From the NCBI GenBank assembly GCA_013287545.1, contig JABDDQ010000002.1:1-64000 (forward strand): 64,000 nucleotides of DNA, given 5' to 3'. This document shows positions 52,356-62,600 of the stretch, in pieces. The DNA comes from Bacteroidota bacterium (GTDB taxonomy: Bacteria; Bacteroidota; Bacteroidia; B-17B0; Aurantibacillaceae). Position 1 is the stretch's first letter. Each line of letters starts with the position of its first letter. A program made the position numbers and the translations under genes. The notes below the pieces were generated by a model, which made no database searches, was not told the origin of the DNA, and saw nothing but the letters and a program-made list of their open reading frames with translations.

Positions 52356-54173
52356 ATGCGAAGGCATTTCTTGTGTTTTACTTTTTTTCTTGTATCTATT
52401 TTTGTTCAGGCTCAAAAACCTGATAGTACTTATTATACATCAGCTACACGCACACAAAATTTATTAGGGGTAAACGAAAACTCTAAAGCAAAAGACACCA
52501 CGCTTGATAACACTCACAATTACTACCAAACAGGGGTGCTGGGTAATATGGGGCTACCCTCCTACTCGCTTATTGCCGAACAACAAAAACACACCAGTGC
52601 TGCCTTTTTTAGCTGGCAAAAATTAAACAACCGCAGCGATTTAATTACAGAAGATGACCCTATGTATTTTCATACCGAGAAAATATATACCAAAATTACG
52701 GCCGCTGTTGGGCAAAAGCAGGAACAGTTTTTAAAACTGGTACATTCTCAAAATATAAAAAAGAAAGTAAATGTTTCATTACTCTTTAATCGTTACTCCT
52801 GTACCGGGTTTTATTTACAGCAGCAAAGCTTAACAACTAATATATTACTGTCTTCTAACTACAAAACAGATAATGGACGCTGGGGTTATGGAGCTTATTA
52901 TTTGTTTAACAAATTAAAATATCAGCTAAATGGTGGTGTAAATGATAGCCTTGTTGGCAGCTTGGCATATCCGGCATCAAATTTAATTCCCACAAATTTC
53001 ACATCAACTACAGCTAAACAACTCATAAAAACATCCGCCATGTCTTTCAACACTTTTTTTAGGTTGAATGCTACAGATTCTGGCGTATCATCGCCGTCAC
53101 ATTATTTAGTTTACGAAACAAATTACCAAAGTAATTATTTACTGTATGTAGATGGGGTATCAGATACTATAGGTGGATCTAAAAAAACGTATTTAAACCA
53201 GGTAACGGGCAGCCATGATTCTACCGGAACACGTATTTTTTCGAATAGTTTGCTTTATAAGTTTAATGCGGTTAACAATAAGTTTATTTTTTATGGAGGA
53301 TATAAATTAGAAGCTATTAAATATCACCAACACAGGCTCGATACTGTTGGACTTAATAATATTATAAAAGGTGGTTTTATTTTACAAGCTAATAAACATA
53401 CGCTAAATGCCACGGCAGATTATGTAGTAAGTGGCTTAAACAAAAACAATTATGAAATAGATGGCAATTATCGTTTTACGATAAAAGATTATTTCTATAT
53501 AAGTGCACAGGCTCAGGTACAAAGCAGGTTACCCGATTTTAATTTATTAATGTATAACGGTAATCGCTTTTCATGGACAAATAATTTTTCTGCCGTGCAA
53601 ACACAAAATGCCACACTATCTATAACCAACAGAAAATATAAGTTTTATTTAGGTGCTTTTATACAACAACAGCAAAATCAAATTTACTTTAATACTGAAG
53701 CCTTGCCAACTCAATATAACGGAAGTACAACCATAACGCGCCTTTTTGCAGGTAAAGATTTAAAGTTAGCTCACATACACTTTAACAACAATATAAATTA
53801 CCAAACTACACCAAACACCAACATTATACGTTTGCCTAATTGGGTTACCACGCACCAATTATATTACGAAGGGAAACTATTTAAAAATAACTTATGGTTG
53901 CAGGTTGGTTTTCAGGCACGTTATATTTCATCATTTATGGCTAATGCCTATATGCCTGCCACTAATCAGTTTTATTTACAAAATGAAAAAAGCTATGGCA
54001 ATTATGTGTTTATAGATTTTTTTATAAGCGCACAAATAAAACCTGTTAAGTTTTTTATAATGGCTCAACACATTAACCAGGGTTTTATGGGATACAATTA
54101 CATACTTACACCAAACTACCCAATGCCCGACCGCAGCTTTAAAGCAGGACTTAGCTGGATGTTGTTTAATTAA
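52356..54173 (+). CDS. Putative porin (Porin_10 family) outer-membrane protein
   Basis: The 605-residue protein has a signal peptide (HFLCFTFFLVSIFVQAQ) and a long series of amphipathic beta-strands rich in aromatic residues, e.g. GYGAYYLFNKLKYQLNGG, YKFYLGAFIQQQQNQIYF and NLWLQVGFQARYISSF. N-terminal LGNMGLPSYSL and the C-terminal strand RSFKAGLSWMLFN fit the Bacteroidota Porin_10 family (DUF-type). The channel substrate is unknown. It starts 26 bases after the patatin gene and overlaps the convergent aminotransferase stop by eight bases. Confidence 0.85.
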   Translation: MRRHFLCFTFFLVSIFVQAQKPDSTYYTSATRTQNLLGVNENSKAKDTTLDNTHNYYQTGVLGNMGLPSYSLIAEQQKHTSAAFFSWQKLNNRSDLITEDDPMYFHTEKIYTKITAAVGQKQEQFLKLVHSQNIKKKVNVSLLFNRYSCTGFYLQQQSLTTNILLSSNYKTDNGRWGYGAYYLFNKLKYQLNGGVNDSLVGSLAYPASNLIPTNFTSTTAKQLIKTSAMSFNTFFRLNATDSGVSSPSHYLVYETNYQSNYLLYVDGVSDTIGGSKKTYLNQVTGSHDSTGTRIFSNSLLYKFNAVNNKFIFYGGYKLEAIKYHQHRLDTVGLNNIIKGGFILQANKHTLNATADYVVSGLNKNNYEIDGNYRFTIKDYFYISAQAQVQSRLPDFNLLMYNGNRFSWTNNFSAVQTQNATLSITNRKYKFYLGAFIQQQQNQIYFNTEALPTQYNGSTTITRLFAGKDLKLAHIHFNNNINYQTTPNTNIIRLPNWVTTHQLYYEGKLFKNNLWLQVGFQARYISSFMANAYMPATNQFYLQNEKSYGNYVFIDFFISAQIKPVKFFIMAQHINQGFMGYNYILTPNYPMPDRSFKAGLSWMLFN

Positions 54174-55347
54174 TACAAGCTAAAATAATATCGCAAGCCT
54201 TTATAAGTTCTTCATCAGAGATAATGAGCGGTGGAGCAATGCGCATACTTTTTGTATTAAATAAAAACCAATCGGTTATAACACCAGCCTCAATACATTT
54301 ACTAATGGTTTGCATGTTAGTGGCTTCATTATCAAAGTCAATAGCAGCAATTGCCCCATGTACACGTACTTCTTTAATTTTAGGATGCTTTATTTTTTGT
54401 TTAATAATGCTTTCAATTTCTTTAGCACGTAAATGCAATTTATTTTTTACAATAACATTTAAGTTAGCCAGCGCAGCAGCACAACACACCGGATGCCCAC
54501 CAAAGGTTGTAATATGACCTAATACAGGGTTATTGGTTAACGAATCCATTATTTCTTTTGAAGCAATAAAAGCCCCAATAGGCATTCCGCCCCCCATGCC
54601 TTTAGCTAACAAAAGTATATCAGGGATTACTTGGTATTGCTCAAAAGCAAATAAACTACCTGTACGGCCAAAACCGGTTTGTATTTCATCAAAAATTAAA
54701 AGTGTTTCAGTTTCTGTACAACGTTCTCTCAGTTTTTTTAAGAAGGATGGGTTGGCTGTTATAACCCCTGCTTCACCTTGTATGGGCTCTATAATTACGC
54801 AAGCCGTTTTATGAGTGATGAGTTGTAAATCATCTACGTTATTAAATTCGATAGTTTTTACATCGGGCAATAAAGGACGAAAGCTTGTTTTAAATTCTTC
54901 GCTGCCCATAACACTTAAAGCACCATGCGTGCTACCATGATAAGCATTTTTGAAGGAAATAATTTCGCTTCGTCCGGTAAAACGTTTAGCTAACTTTAAA
55001 GCACCTTCAGTTGCTTCTGCACCTGAGTTTACAAAATAAGCAACATTTAAGTTTGCAGGAAGTAAATCTGTTAAGGCTTTTGCCAATGCAACTTGCGGGC
55101 TATGAATATACTCGCCATATACCATTAAGTGCATAAAAGTTTCAGCTTGCTTTTTTACGGCTTCAACTACTTCCGGATGACAATGCCCAATATTACTAAC
55201 CGATATGCCCGAAATTAAATCGAGATACTGCTTACCTCTTACATCATTTAAGTAAACACCCTTAGCCGAAACAATTTCTAAAGCTAAAGGTGCAGGGCTT
55301 GTTTGCGCTACGTGTTGTAAAAAAAGTTGTTTTTGCGAAAGGTGCAT
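54166..55347 (-). CDS. Class III aminotransferase (acetylornithine aminotransferase-like)
   Basis: The 393-residue PLP enzyme has SGISVSNIGHCHPEVVEAV, NSGAEATEGALKLA, IEPIQGEAGV, LIFDEIQTGFGRTG (Asp220) and the PLP-binding Lys249 in LLAKGMGGGMPIGAF. This group includes acetylornithine and succinyldiaminopimelate aminotransferases. It starts one base after dapA, so a role in lysine/diaminopimelate synthesis (ArgD/DapC-like) is attractive but not proven. It is the last gene of the pair. Confidence 0.88.
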   Translation of the reverse strand: MHLSQKQLFLQHVAQTSPAPLALEIVSAKGVYLNDVRGKQYLDLISGISVSNIGHCHPEVVEAVKKQAETFMHLMVYGEYIHSPQVALAKALTDLLPANLNVAYFVNSGAEATEGALKLAKRFTGRSEIISFKNAYHGSTHGALSVMGSEEFKTSFRPLLPDVKTIEFNNVDDLQLITHKTACVIIEPIQGEAGVITANPSFLKKLRERCTETETLLIFDEIQTGFGRTGSLFAFEQYQVIPDILLLAKGMGGGMPIGAFIASKEIMDSLTNNPVLGHITTFGGHPVCCAAALANLNVIVKNKLHLRAKEIESIIKQKIKHPKIKEVRVHGAIAAIDFDNEATNMQTISKCIEAGVITDWFLFNTKSMRIAPPLIISDEELIKACDIILACIN

Positions 55348-55348
55348 T

Positions 55349-56236
55349 TTATTTGTAAGAAGCTACAAGCTGCTTCAGTTTTTGCTGTACTGCTTCGTTT
55401 GGTTTTACTAAAGGAAGGCGAACATCAGCACCGCAAACTTTTAATAACTCCAAAGCTATTTTAGCACCCCCAGGGTTACCATCGGCAAAAAGTTGGTTAG
55501 TAACTTCAAAGGTTTTGTAATGCAGTTTACGAGCCGTTGTATAATCTCCTTTTAGTCCACAACGTACCATTTCAGAAAAATCTTTAGGATACACATTAGC
55601 CAAAACAGATATAACCCCATCTGCACCACAAGCCAATAATGGTAAGGTTAAATTATCATCGCCACTAATTATTAAAAAGTTTTTCGGTTTATTTTTAATA
55701 ATGCTCATGCATTGCTCTATGTTACCAGAAGCTTCCTTAATGGCTACAATATTTTTAAAATCGGTGGCAAGTTTTAAGGTGGTATCTGCTGTAATGTTAG
55801 ATCCTGTTCTACCCGGTACGTTATAAAGTATTATGGGTTTAGCAGTTGACTGTGCAATGGCTTTATAATGCTGGTATATGCCTTGCTGAGAAGGTTTGTT
55901 GTAATACGGAGATACTGATAATATGGCTGCAAAAGCAGATAAATCAGTATGCTTAATAGTATCTATAACCTCTTGGGTGTTATTGCCACCAATGCCTAAA
56001 ACCAAAGGCACACGCTTTTTGGTTTCTTTTATTACGTGGTTAATTACTTGTTGTTTTTCTTCTTTGCTTAACGTAGCAGTTTCACCGGTTGTGCCGAGTA
56101 CTACTAAGTACTCTACTTTACCTTTAATAAGGTGATTAACTAATTTACTTAATCCGGCAAAATCAACGGCGCCCGTTTTTGTAAAAGGTGTAACAATGGC
56201 AACACCTGTTCCTTTTAATTGTGTGTAAATAGACAT
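55349..56236 (-). CDS. dapA: 4-hydroxy-tetrahydrodipicolinate synthase
   Basis: DapA condenses pyruvate with aspartate semialdehyde at the start of the lysine and diaminopimelate pathway. The 295 residues carry LVVLGTTGETATLSKEE (Thr49 and Thr50), Tyr138 in LYNVPGRTG and the Schiff-base Lys167 in VAIKEASGN. Length and all catalytic residues are normal. It is followed after one base by a class III aminotransferase. A promoter-like box ends four bases before its ATG. Confidence 0.96.
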   Translation of the reverse strand: MSIYTQLKGTGVAIVTPFTKTGAVDFAGLSKLVNHLIKGKVEYLVVLGTTGETATLSKEEKQQVINHVIKETKKRVPLVLGIGGNNTQEVIDTIKHTDLSAFAAILSVSPYYNKPSQQGIYQHYKAIAQSTAKPIILYNVPGRTGSNITADTTLKLATDFKNIVAIKEASGNIEQCMSIIKNKPKNFLIISGDDNLTLPLLACGADGVISVLANVYPKDFSEMVRCGLKGDYTTARKLHYKTFEVTNQLFADGNPGGAKIALELLKVCGADVRLPLVKPNEAVQQKLKQLVASYK

Positions 56237-56240
56237 GCTG

Positions 56241-56248
56241 CAAAATTA
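56241..56248 (-). promoter_or_regulatory. Candidate -7 box (TAATTTTG) directly before dapA
   Basis: On the minus strand TAATTTTGC (56248 to 56240) ends four bases before the dapA ATG at 56236, implying a leaderless or nearly leaderless mRNA. The -33 region is weak. Confidence 0.45.
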
Positions 56249-56272
56249 AACATTATACATTAAGAAGCCCTA

Positions 56273-56530
56273 CTAAAGAACTGATTTAGCATATACCAAA
56301 TTGAAAACAATTTGCAGTGCTGCCACAACAATAACACTAAGAACTAAAAGCAGATAAGTGTATGGGTTAGCAAAATTTAACGTCCAACCGAAGGATTTAT
56401 TAGGTTTTGGCAATAATACGCGAGAATCTTTTTTGTTAAAATAAAACGGGCCCTTCCAATTTAAAGGGTCGTTGTTAAATGCACCACCCGTATCCTTTTT
56501 CTCCAGTTTTTTATTTGATTTCTTTTTCAC
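56273..56530 (-). CDS. Small membrane protein resembling DUF5808
   Basis: The 85-residue protein has a lysine-rich start, the block WKGPFYFNKKDSRVLLPKP and GWTLNFANP, which matches the DUF5808 pattern of soluble motif before a helix, then one C-terminal membrane segment (YTYLLLVLSVIVVAALQIVF). Function unknown. It begins 6 bases after the ABC ATPase gene and is probably cotranscribed with it. Confidence 0.72.
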   Translation of the reverse strand: MKKKSNKKLEKKDTGGAFNNDPLNWKGPFYFNKKDSRVLLPKPNKSFGWTLNFANPYTYLLLVLSVIVVAALQIVFNLVYAKSVL

Positions 56531-56536
56531 GAATAA

Positions 56537-57253
56537 TTACACAATCAACCCCTTTACATAATCGTTAACGGGTGCTTTCTTTATCTTTTTATATGTGTCT
56601 AACTGAATTAGCTTGCCATCTTTTATAATGCCTAAAAAATCAGCACTGCTTAAAACTTCATCTAAACGGTGAGTTACTATAATACACGATGCTTTATATT
56701 GCTTTAGTTTTTTGCGGATATAAGTAAATATTTTTTCTTTTAAAACGATATCCAAATTACTAAAAGGCTCATCTAACAATAATAATTTAGGGAAAAGGCA
56801 AATGGCTTTTGCCAGGGCTACACGTTGCCTTTGTCCATCAGATAAAGTGTGTACTTTTTTATCCTTTAAAGGAGCCATTTCAATAAGCCGAAGTAGTTCG
56901 CCTATTTTTTTCTGTTTATAGTCATCATGATAGCCAATTAAAATATCGGCAATGTTTTCGTAAACCGTATGGTGTTCCAGTAAAGCATAACCGGTACTTA
57001 CTAATTTCATATCTATATGTCCGGGAATTAAATTGTATGCCGGGCCCAAAACCCGTTCGTTATTAAACGTAATATCTCCGCCTTGCAAATCTTCTAAACC
57101 ATAAATACATTTAAGTAAGGTAGTTTTACCGCTTCCGCTTTTACCAACCAATACAAGTGTTTGGGCAGTATTTAACTGGAAAGAAATGTTTTTTAATCCC
57201 TTAAAAAGGGTTTCGTTTGGGTAGTTAAATTGTATTTTATCTACCTTTAAAAT
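56537..57253 (-). CDS. Orphan ABC transporter ATPase lacking a canonical start codon
   Basis: The ATPase has Walker A VGKSGSGKTTLL, Q-loop region, signature LSDGQRQRVALAKAI, Walker B LLLLDEPFSNLD and switch His in VTHRL. Conventional start rules give TTG at 57151, right before Walker A, which would remove the first beta-strands. The same frame upstream encodes ILKVDKIQFNYP and LKNISFQLNTAQTLVL, a normal ABC N-terminus, back to an in-frame TAA that is the stop of the preceding gene. Only ATT (57253) or later ATA/TTG codons could start it. I take ATT, giving 238 residues, the usual size. No permease gene is adjacent; the partner is unknown. Confidence 0.72.
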   Translation of the reverse strand: MLKVDKIQFNYPNETLFKGLKNISFQLNTAQTLVLVGKSGSGKTTLLKCIYGLEDLQGGDITFNNERVLGPAYNLIPGHIDMKLVSTGYALLEHHTVYENIADILIGYHDDYKQKKIGELLRLIEMAPLKDKKVHTLSDGQRQRVALAKAICLFPKLLLLDEPFSNLDIVLKEKIFTYIRKKLKQYKASCIIVTHRLDEVLSSADFLGIIKDGKLIQLDTYKKIKKAPVNDYVKGLIV

Positions 57254-57256
57254 AGC

Positions 57257-58105
57257 TTAACGAATAAGTTGAATGAACCCCTTTAAACTATATGATTTAC
57301 CATTTACATCGGTTGCACTTAGTACATAAAAATACGTTCCGGCTGTACAAGCTATACCCGATGTAGTGTAACCATCCCAGTACTGTAAATTAATATCCAT
57401 ATCAATTACTTTAACCCCATAGCGGTCATAAATAGTACAATCTAACGTTTTTAAACTATGCGCATTGGGTGCAAATACATCATTAATGCCGTCGCCATTA
57501 GGCGTAAAAACATTAGGCATAGTTAAACCTGCTGTATCAGCTATAATAAGCGGTGAACTTACGGTATCGTTACAACCATAATTACCATACGCAATTAAAG
57601 TAACTGTATAAGCAGCTGCACTGGTAAATACATGCGACGGATTTGTTTTTATTGATGTTCCACCGTTATCTCCAAAATTCCAAACAAAACCTTTAGGAGC
57701 ATTAATGGATGCATTTGTAAAACTTACACTTTGAGGTACACCAGCAGTCATTCCTGAAACGCCAAATAAAGCAGTTGCACTTTGTATAACGGTTATTATT
57801 CTTTTCGAAGAATCTACACCACTTGGGCTAAATGTAACATACATTGTTACAGTATATGTGCCCGGGTTTGCAAAGTTTATTGTTACGGTTTGAGATGAAT
57901 CATTAGGTAGAATAGTAACTCCTCTTATAGAATCAGTAACCCATTGGTATTTTGTTATTGTGCCCCCTGCTGCCGCACCTTTAAACTTAACATCAGCACC
58001 CGTACAAACGGTATCTTTACCGGTGGTGATAGTTACATTAGTAGCCTGCAAAGCTTGAAAGAGACAAAAAAACAATACAAGGCTAAAAATCTTTCTACTA
58101 ATCAT
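57257..58105 (-). CDS. PKD-domain protein with gliding-motility type B T9SS C-terminus
   Basis: The 282-residue protein has a signal peptide (SRKIFSLVLFFCLFQALQA), two PKD/Ig-like domains (VTITTGKDTVCTGADVKFKG; SFTNASINAPKGFVWNFGDNGG with the PKD WNFGD signature) and a type B CHU_C sorting domain (PNVFTPNGDGINDVFAP, CTIYDRYGVKVID, YWDGYTTSGIACTAGTYFYVL). It is exported by the type IX system, probably to the cell surface. It lies 20 bases after the acyl-CoA reductase gene and shares its reading frame across the stop codon with the ABC ATPase. Confidence 0.9.
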   Translation of the reverse strand: MISRKIFSLVLFFCLFQALQATNVTITTGKDTVCTGADVKFKGAAAGGTITKYQWVTDSIRGVTILPNDSSQTVTINFANPGTYTVTMYVTFSPSGVDSSKRIITVIQSATALFGVSGMTAGVPQSVSFTNASINAPKGFVWNFGDNGGTSIKTNPSHVFTSAAAYTVTLIAYGNYGCNDTVSSPLIIADTAGLTMPNVFTPNGDGINDVFAPNAHSLKTLDCTIYDRYGVKVIDMDINLQYWDGYTTSGIACTAGTYFYVLSATDVNGKSYSLKGFIQLIR

Positions 58106-58125
58106 AAATGAATTATGCAGCTAAT

Positions 58126-59166
58126 TTAATTTAAATTATTCAGAAAGTAAAGCGTGTTTATATTATCTGAAAAATCAAAAACAGTTGGAGCCTGTGATTT
58201 TCCTAAGGAAATGGTTTTTATTGACAACTCCGTGTTAGAAACTACACATTGTAAATCCTCTTCTAAATCTTTCAGTTTTCGAGAAACTTCATCCAGATTT
58301 TCATACTCCTCATAAAACAAAACAGCTATGGGTGAATGAAGAGAGTTAGTTTCTCTTAATATAAGAAAATTATTATCTAAAAACTTTTCCTGATTTAAAA
58401 GATAAATGGCTCTGTTATACTCGTGGTTGTTGGCGTATTTTTTATTCTGAATAACATCGGCAAAAGAAAAAATGCTTTCGTAAAACTTATTAAAATTATA
58501 GCCTTTTGGCACATATAGTTTAGATACGTTGCGGCATCCCAAACCATAATAATCAAAAATATCGTTTCCTAAAAGATTTAACTCTTCAGTAGTTTCATTA
58601 CCTGTAAGTACAGCTACCGATGTTCTGTTTTTACGGATAATGTGCGGATACTTGCCAAAATATTTTTCGAAATAAAGCGCACTGTTATTGCTGCCTGTGG
58701 CAATTACAGCATCAAAGTTTACTAACCTGCCCTCCGTAAAAAGTATGGTATCCTTAAATGAAGGCTCCAAATCCATTAAAAATTCAGCTAAAAAGGTAAT
58801 CAGTATTTTATCGTCGCTTGATGGTTTAATTAAAATTTTGTTGCCAGAAAGCAATACACACATAAAATCGTGAAAACCCACCGCCGGTATGTTACCAGCC
58901 ATAATAACAGCAACTGTTTTAGGTGTTTTGGGTTCTTTAATTTCTGTAATAAATTTTTGCAGATTAGTGGGTTCTGTTAATTGAACGATGCCTCGCAGGG
59001 CTTTTTTCACAAACACATCTGTAAACCAGCCGTTGTACGAATAAGTTTCTTTAGTTAAATGGTCTAACTGCTCATATTTAGCTTTATATGAATTGTTTTT
59101 TCTCTCCCCTAAAAAATCAGATAGAAAATCTCTTAGTTTTAAAAACGCTTGTACTCTTTTTTCCAT
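58126..59166 (-). CDS. Acyl-CoA reductase (LuxC-like)
   Basis: The 346-residue protein belongs to the LuxC acyl-CoA/acyl-ACP reductase family, an aldehyde dehydrogenase-like enzyme that reduces acyl thioesters to aldehydes. It contains AVIMAGNIPAVGFHD, GNKILIKPSS, VIATGSNNSALYFEKYF and the likely catalytic Cys211 in YGLGCRNVSKLYVP. No luxAB genes are nearby, so bioluminescence is not implied. The ferredoxin gene is divergent across a 75-base gap, an arrangement I recognise from other Bacteroidota, but the metabolic role is unknown. Confidence 0.87.
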   Translation of the reverse strand: MEKRVQAFLKLRDFLSDFLGERKNNSYKAKYEQLDHLTKETYSYNGWFTDVFVKKALRGIVQLTEPTNLQKFITEIKEPKTPKTVAVIMAGNIPAVGFHDFMCVLLSGNKILIKPSSDDKILITFLAEFLMDLEPSFKDTILFTEGRLVNFDAVIATGSNNSALYFEKYFGKYPHIIRKNRTSVAVLTGNETTEELNLLGNDIFDYYGLGCRNVSKLYVPKGYNFNKFYESIFSFADVIQNKKYANNHEYNRAIYLLNQEKFLDNNFLILRETNSLHSPIAVLFYEEYENLDEVSRKLKDLEEDLQCVVSNTELSIKTISLGKSQAPTVFDFSDNINTLYFLNNLN

Positions 59167-59201
59167 TTTTTATGTAAATCAATAATTATGCAAATGATGT
59201 G

Positions 59202-59209
59202 TATATTTG
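59202..59209 (+). promoter_or_regulatory. Candidate -7 box (TATATTTG) for ferredoxin
   Basis: TATATTTGC is a full -7 match, 32 bases before the ferredoxin ATG. The -33 region is weak. Confidence 0.5.
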
Positions 59210-59241
59210 CCTTGATTTTAATTCAGCAAAACTAAACTAAA

Positions 59242-59592
59242 ATGTCTATTAAAATAACTGACGAATGTATAAACTGCGGGGCTTGCGAACCCGAGTGTCC
59301 AAATAATGCTATATATGAAGGCGGTGCCGAATGGCGATTTGCCGATGGAAGTACAGTTACCGGTATGTTTAAGGGGCTTAGCACAGGTATTGAAGCCGAT
59401 GCAAGTGCACCACAAACACCTAACAGTATGGATGTTTATTATATTGTTGCCGATAAATGTACCGAGTGCAAAGGGTTTCATGACGAGCCACAATGTGCCG
59501 CTGTTTGTCCGGTTGATTGCTGCGTGCCCGATGAAGCTCATAAAGAAAGTGATGAAATGCTTTTAGCTAAAAAAGAAGCCATGCACTTATAA
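59242..59592 (+). CDS. Dicluster 4Fe-4S ferredoxin
   Basis: The 116-residue ferredoxin has two cluster motifs: CINCGACEPECP (Cys9, 12, 15, 19) and CTECKGFHDEPQCAAVCP (Cys73, 76, 85, 89), with a longer spacing in the second and two extra cysteines at 93-94. A roughly 50-residue stretch between the motifs (YEGGAEWRFADGSTVTG) enlarges the fold as in Azotobacter-type FdxN/YfhL-like ferredoxins. It carries low-potential electrons. It is divergent from the acyl-CoA reductase gene. Confidence 0.93.
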   Translation: MSIKITDECINCGACEPECPNNAIYEGGAEWRFADGSTVTGMFKGLSTGIEADASAPQTPNSMDVYYIVADKCTECKGFHDEPQCAAVCPVDCCVPDEAHKESDEMLLAKKEAMHL

Positions 59593-59610
59593 AATGGCAA
59601 TTTGCTATTT

Positions 59611-62600
59611 CTAAAAACTTACTGCCTGTTTTATTAAACCAAAAGGATTGATTTTATTCGAATTTAGATTAAGTACAAATCTTATTTGTTGAAAAATACC
59701 AATTTTGGTTCCATTAAGCGTGTTATTATCTTGTATATTTTTACTTATACCAAGGGGTACAAAAATTTCAAAAACATCGCGATACAATACAATATCAATG
59801 CCTGCATCATAAAAAAAAGTTTGATTTGAAAGTAATGCAGCGTTTGGAGCACAAGCGCCAATATCAGCATACAATAATAATGGCAGTTTAAATAACTTAG
59901 GGCTTTTTATATTTAGTGTTGTTAACCAATTATTTGTTTGCCCTAAAAAGGTGTACACTTTAAAAGCCCCATCGTTTTCTGTAAACTGTGCAGCAGCCAG
60001 CCCTTGTTGCTCTGCCCTACCGAAATATAAATTATCGTACATATAATCATTATCTCCCTTTGTACCGCTTAACTTAAAATAATAGGGAACAGTCGTATTT
60101 TGATTTTGCAAATTCATTATTCCTGCAAAGGCACGTATTTCAAAAAACTTGGTTTTATTAACGAATATTTTTTGAACAAGTGTGATCGAAATTTTTTGCA
60201 TATCGCTATTCATTTGCCCATTTACTTTTACAAGCATAGGATACAAAGTACTACTATTAGCAAACTGATACAATATATCATGTACACCATAATTTATATT
60301 TTGCTGCACCGCATTATACCCATTATTAAGTGCATTTTCTTCATACCTGGTAATTTGTTTTTGGATATAAACATAGCGATAAGTAAGCCTATGTTGAAAA
60401 AGAGAAGTAGCATACTTCTTTTTAAAATCTAAATTTATATAGGGGGCAAGTTTGTTATAGTTGTTGGCAAATACATTTTGCTCATATGCAAAGCGTTGAG
60501 CTTTTACCCCAATATTTATAGTGCTAAAAATGCCTGTAGGATGAAGATTAAGCTTTGCATTTGCCATGCCCGTAATATTTTTATTACCAAAAGCATACAT
60601 AGGTGCTACATCTGTTTCAAGTTTTTTCTCTAATAAAACATGGTTGTAATAAGCTAAACCTAACATATAACCATTATATAAATTATACCCCATAATGGGC
60701 GAATAAAATAATTGTGTTTTATACGGATTATCTATAGCAGCAATAAATTCGGGTTTTATGGGCTCTCTTTTCTTTAATAGTCCATGAGTTTTTATAGTGT
60801 TATTTTTCCTGTTTATATCGGGCATAACCTCATTATAATCTATTCTAAACGAAGTAATTTCGGCAGGGGGAAATAAAAATGTTTTAGTACCTTCAAAACC
60901 ATCGTACCAAACCATGCCAACCAAATCTTGCTGGTTTAAACCGTACAAGGGAACAGGCCCTGCTACACTACCAACGTTTTTTACATTAACTGAATAAGAA
61001 CCATCATCTTCCTTTTTTACAGAAGTAACTTTATAATCTAATTTTTTGGTAGTAGAAATTAAGTCATCAAAAAACCAGCTTAAATTTTTCTCACTAAAAT
61101 ACTCAAGGGTTTTTCTCAAGTCAGCAGGTTTAGGATGTTTGAACTTACATTGATTAAAATAAAACTGCATGGCTATATCAAAATCATTTTCGCCCATGTA
61201 GTTCATTAAATAATTAAAAAGCAGCGCTGTTTTACTATATGCAATAGCCGCATAATTAGATTCAGTAAACATATCAGCTGGTAAAGAACAAGGCTGATCT
61301 TCATTTTGTTTTGCAGCATTTACATATTCCCAATAATATGAGTGTGCTTGTTTATATTTATTTACATGCATTAAAGTATATGTACTATCATGTCCTAAAA
61401 GAGTTGCTAATGTGGCATTAGGATATTTTGTTTTTACATAACGTAATTCGTTAAAAGAATTTATTCCCTCATCCATCCAAGCACTTTTTCGTTCGTTACT
61501 GCCTAACATGCTATAAAACCAGTTATGCCCTACCTCGTGGGTAATTAGCATATCCAGTTCGAAAGCATTAGATGTTTCACCTATTATAGTTATGTTAGGG
61601 TACTCCATTCCTCCTCCGGCAGCAATATTTCCATCAATAGCAGTTACATTATTATAGGCATAATCGCCATTCCAAAGTGAATAATAGTAGGTAGCATCAC
61701 TTATATATTCGATGGCATTTCTCCATAAATCAATATCAGCATCGGTAAAAAAAGCCCAAGTGCTTACGCTTGTTTTGGTATGAGGCAAAACCATTTCGCC
61801 ACGTAATACATTATAACGTTTATCGGCAAACCAAGCAAAATCGTGTACATTGCTTTGTTTAAAACGAACTGTTTTAAAAACGGTATCGGATGCCGGAAAA
61901 GACATATCTGCTTTAAACAGAGAAGAATCCAATATTTTTATTTTCTTTTCTGTATCTATAATTCTTTGTTGTAAAAATTTCTCTTCAGCTTCATTATCAT
62001 ATCTATCGCCGGTTGCTGCCAATAAATAGTTTTGAGGGAGCGTGATGCTTACATCAAAACTTCCATATTCTGAATAGAATTCACCTTGATCTAAATAAGG
62101 CATCTGATTCCAACCACTTGCATCGTAAACAGCAGGTTTTGGGTACCATTGAGTTATGTAATAAGCTTGATTATCATGCCCCAGTCGTGAAAAAATTGCG
62201 GAAGGAATTTTTACTTTAAAAGGCGTTGTAATGGTTGTTTTTTGTCCTGGAGCTAATGCCTGTGCTAAAAATACTTTACATATATCCTCATTATTTTTAT
62301 CGTACTCTATCTTTAAAGTTTGATTATCTGTTTGAAAATTTAAACTATCAATATATCCTTTATCTTGTTCTTTAGCGAAGTAAAAATTTCGGTTACCTTG
62401 TTTTAAAAACTGTTTGGCTAACGCTGAGTTATTGTCTTTATAGGCATTAGGCCATAAGTGAAAATAGATGAATTTTAACGTGTCGGGCGAGTTGTTATAG
62501 TAAACAATGCTTTCGTTAGCACTTAATGTATGTTTTACATCGTTTAGTTTTACATTAATAGTATAATCTACTTGTTGTTGAAAGTATATTTTTTGCGAAA

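Noticed and set aside
58126..59592. Bioluminescence (lux) genes suggested by the LuxC-like protein
   Set aside because: No luxA, luxB, luxD or luxE nearby; the LuxC-like/ferredoxin arrangement occurs in non-luminous Bacteroidota.
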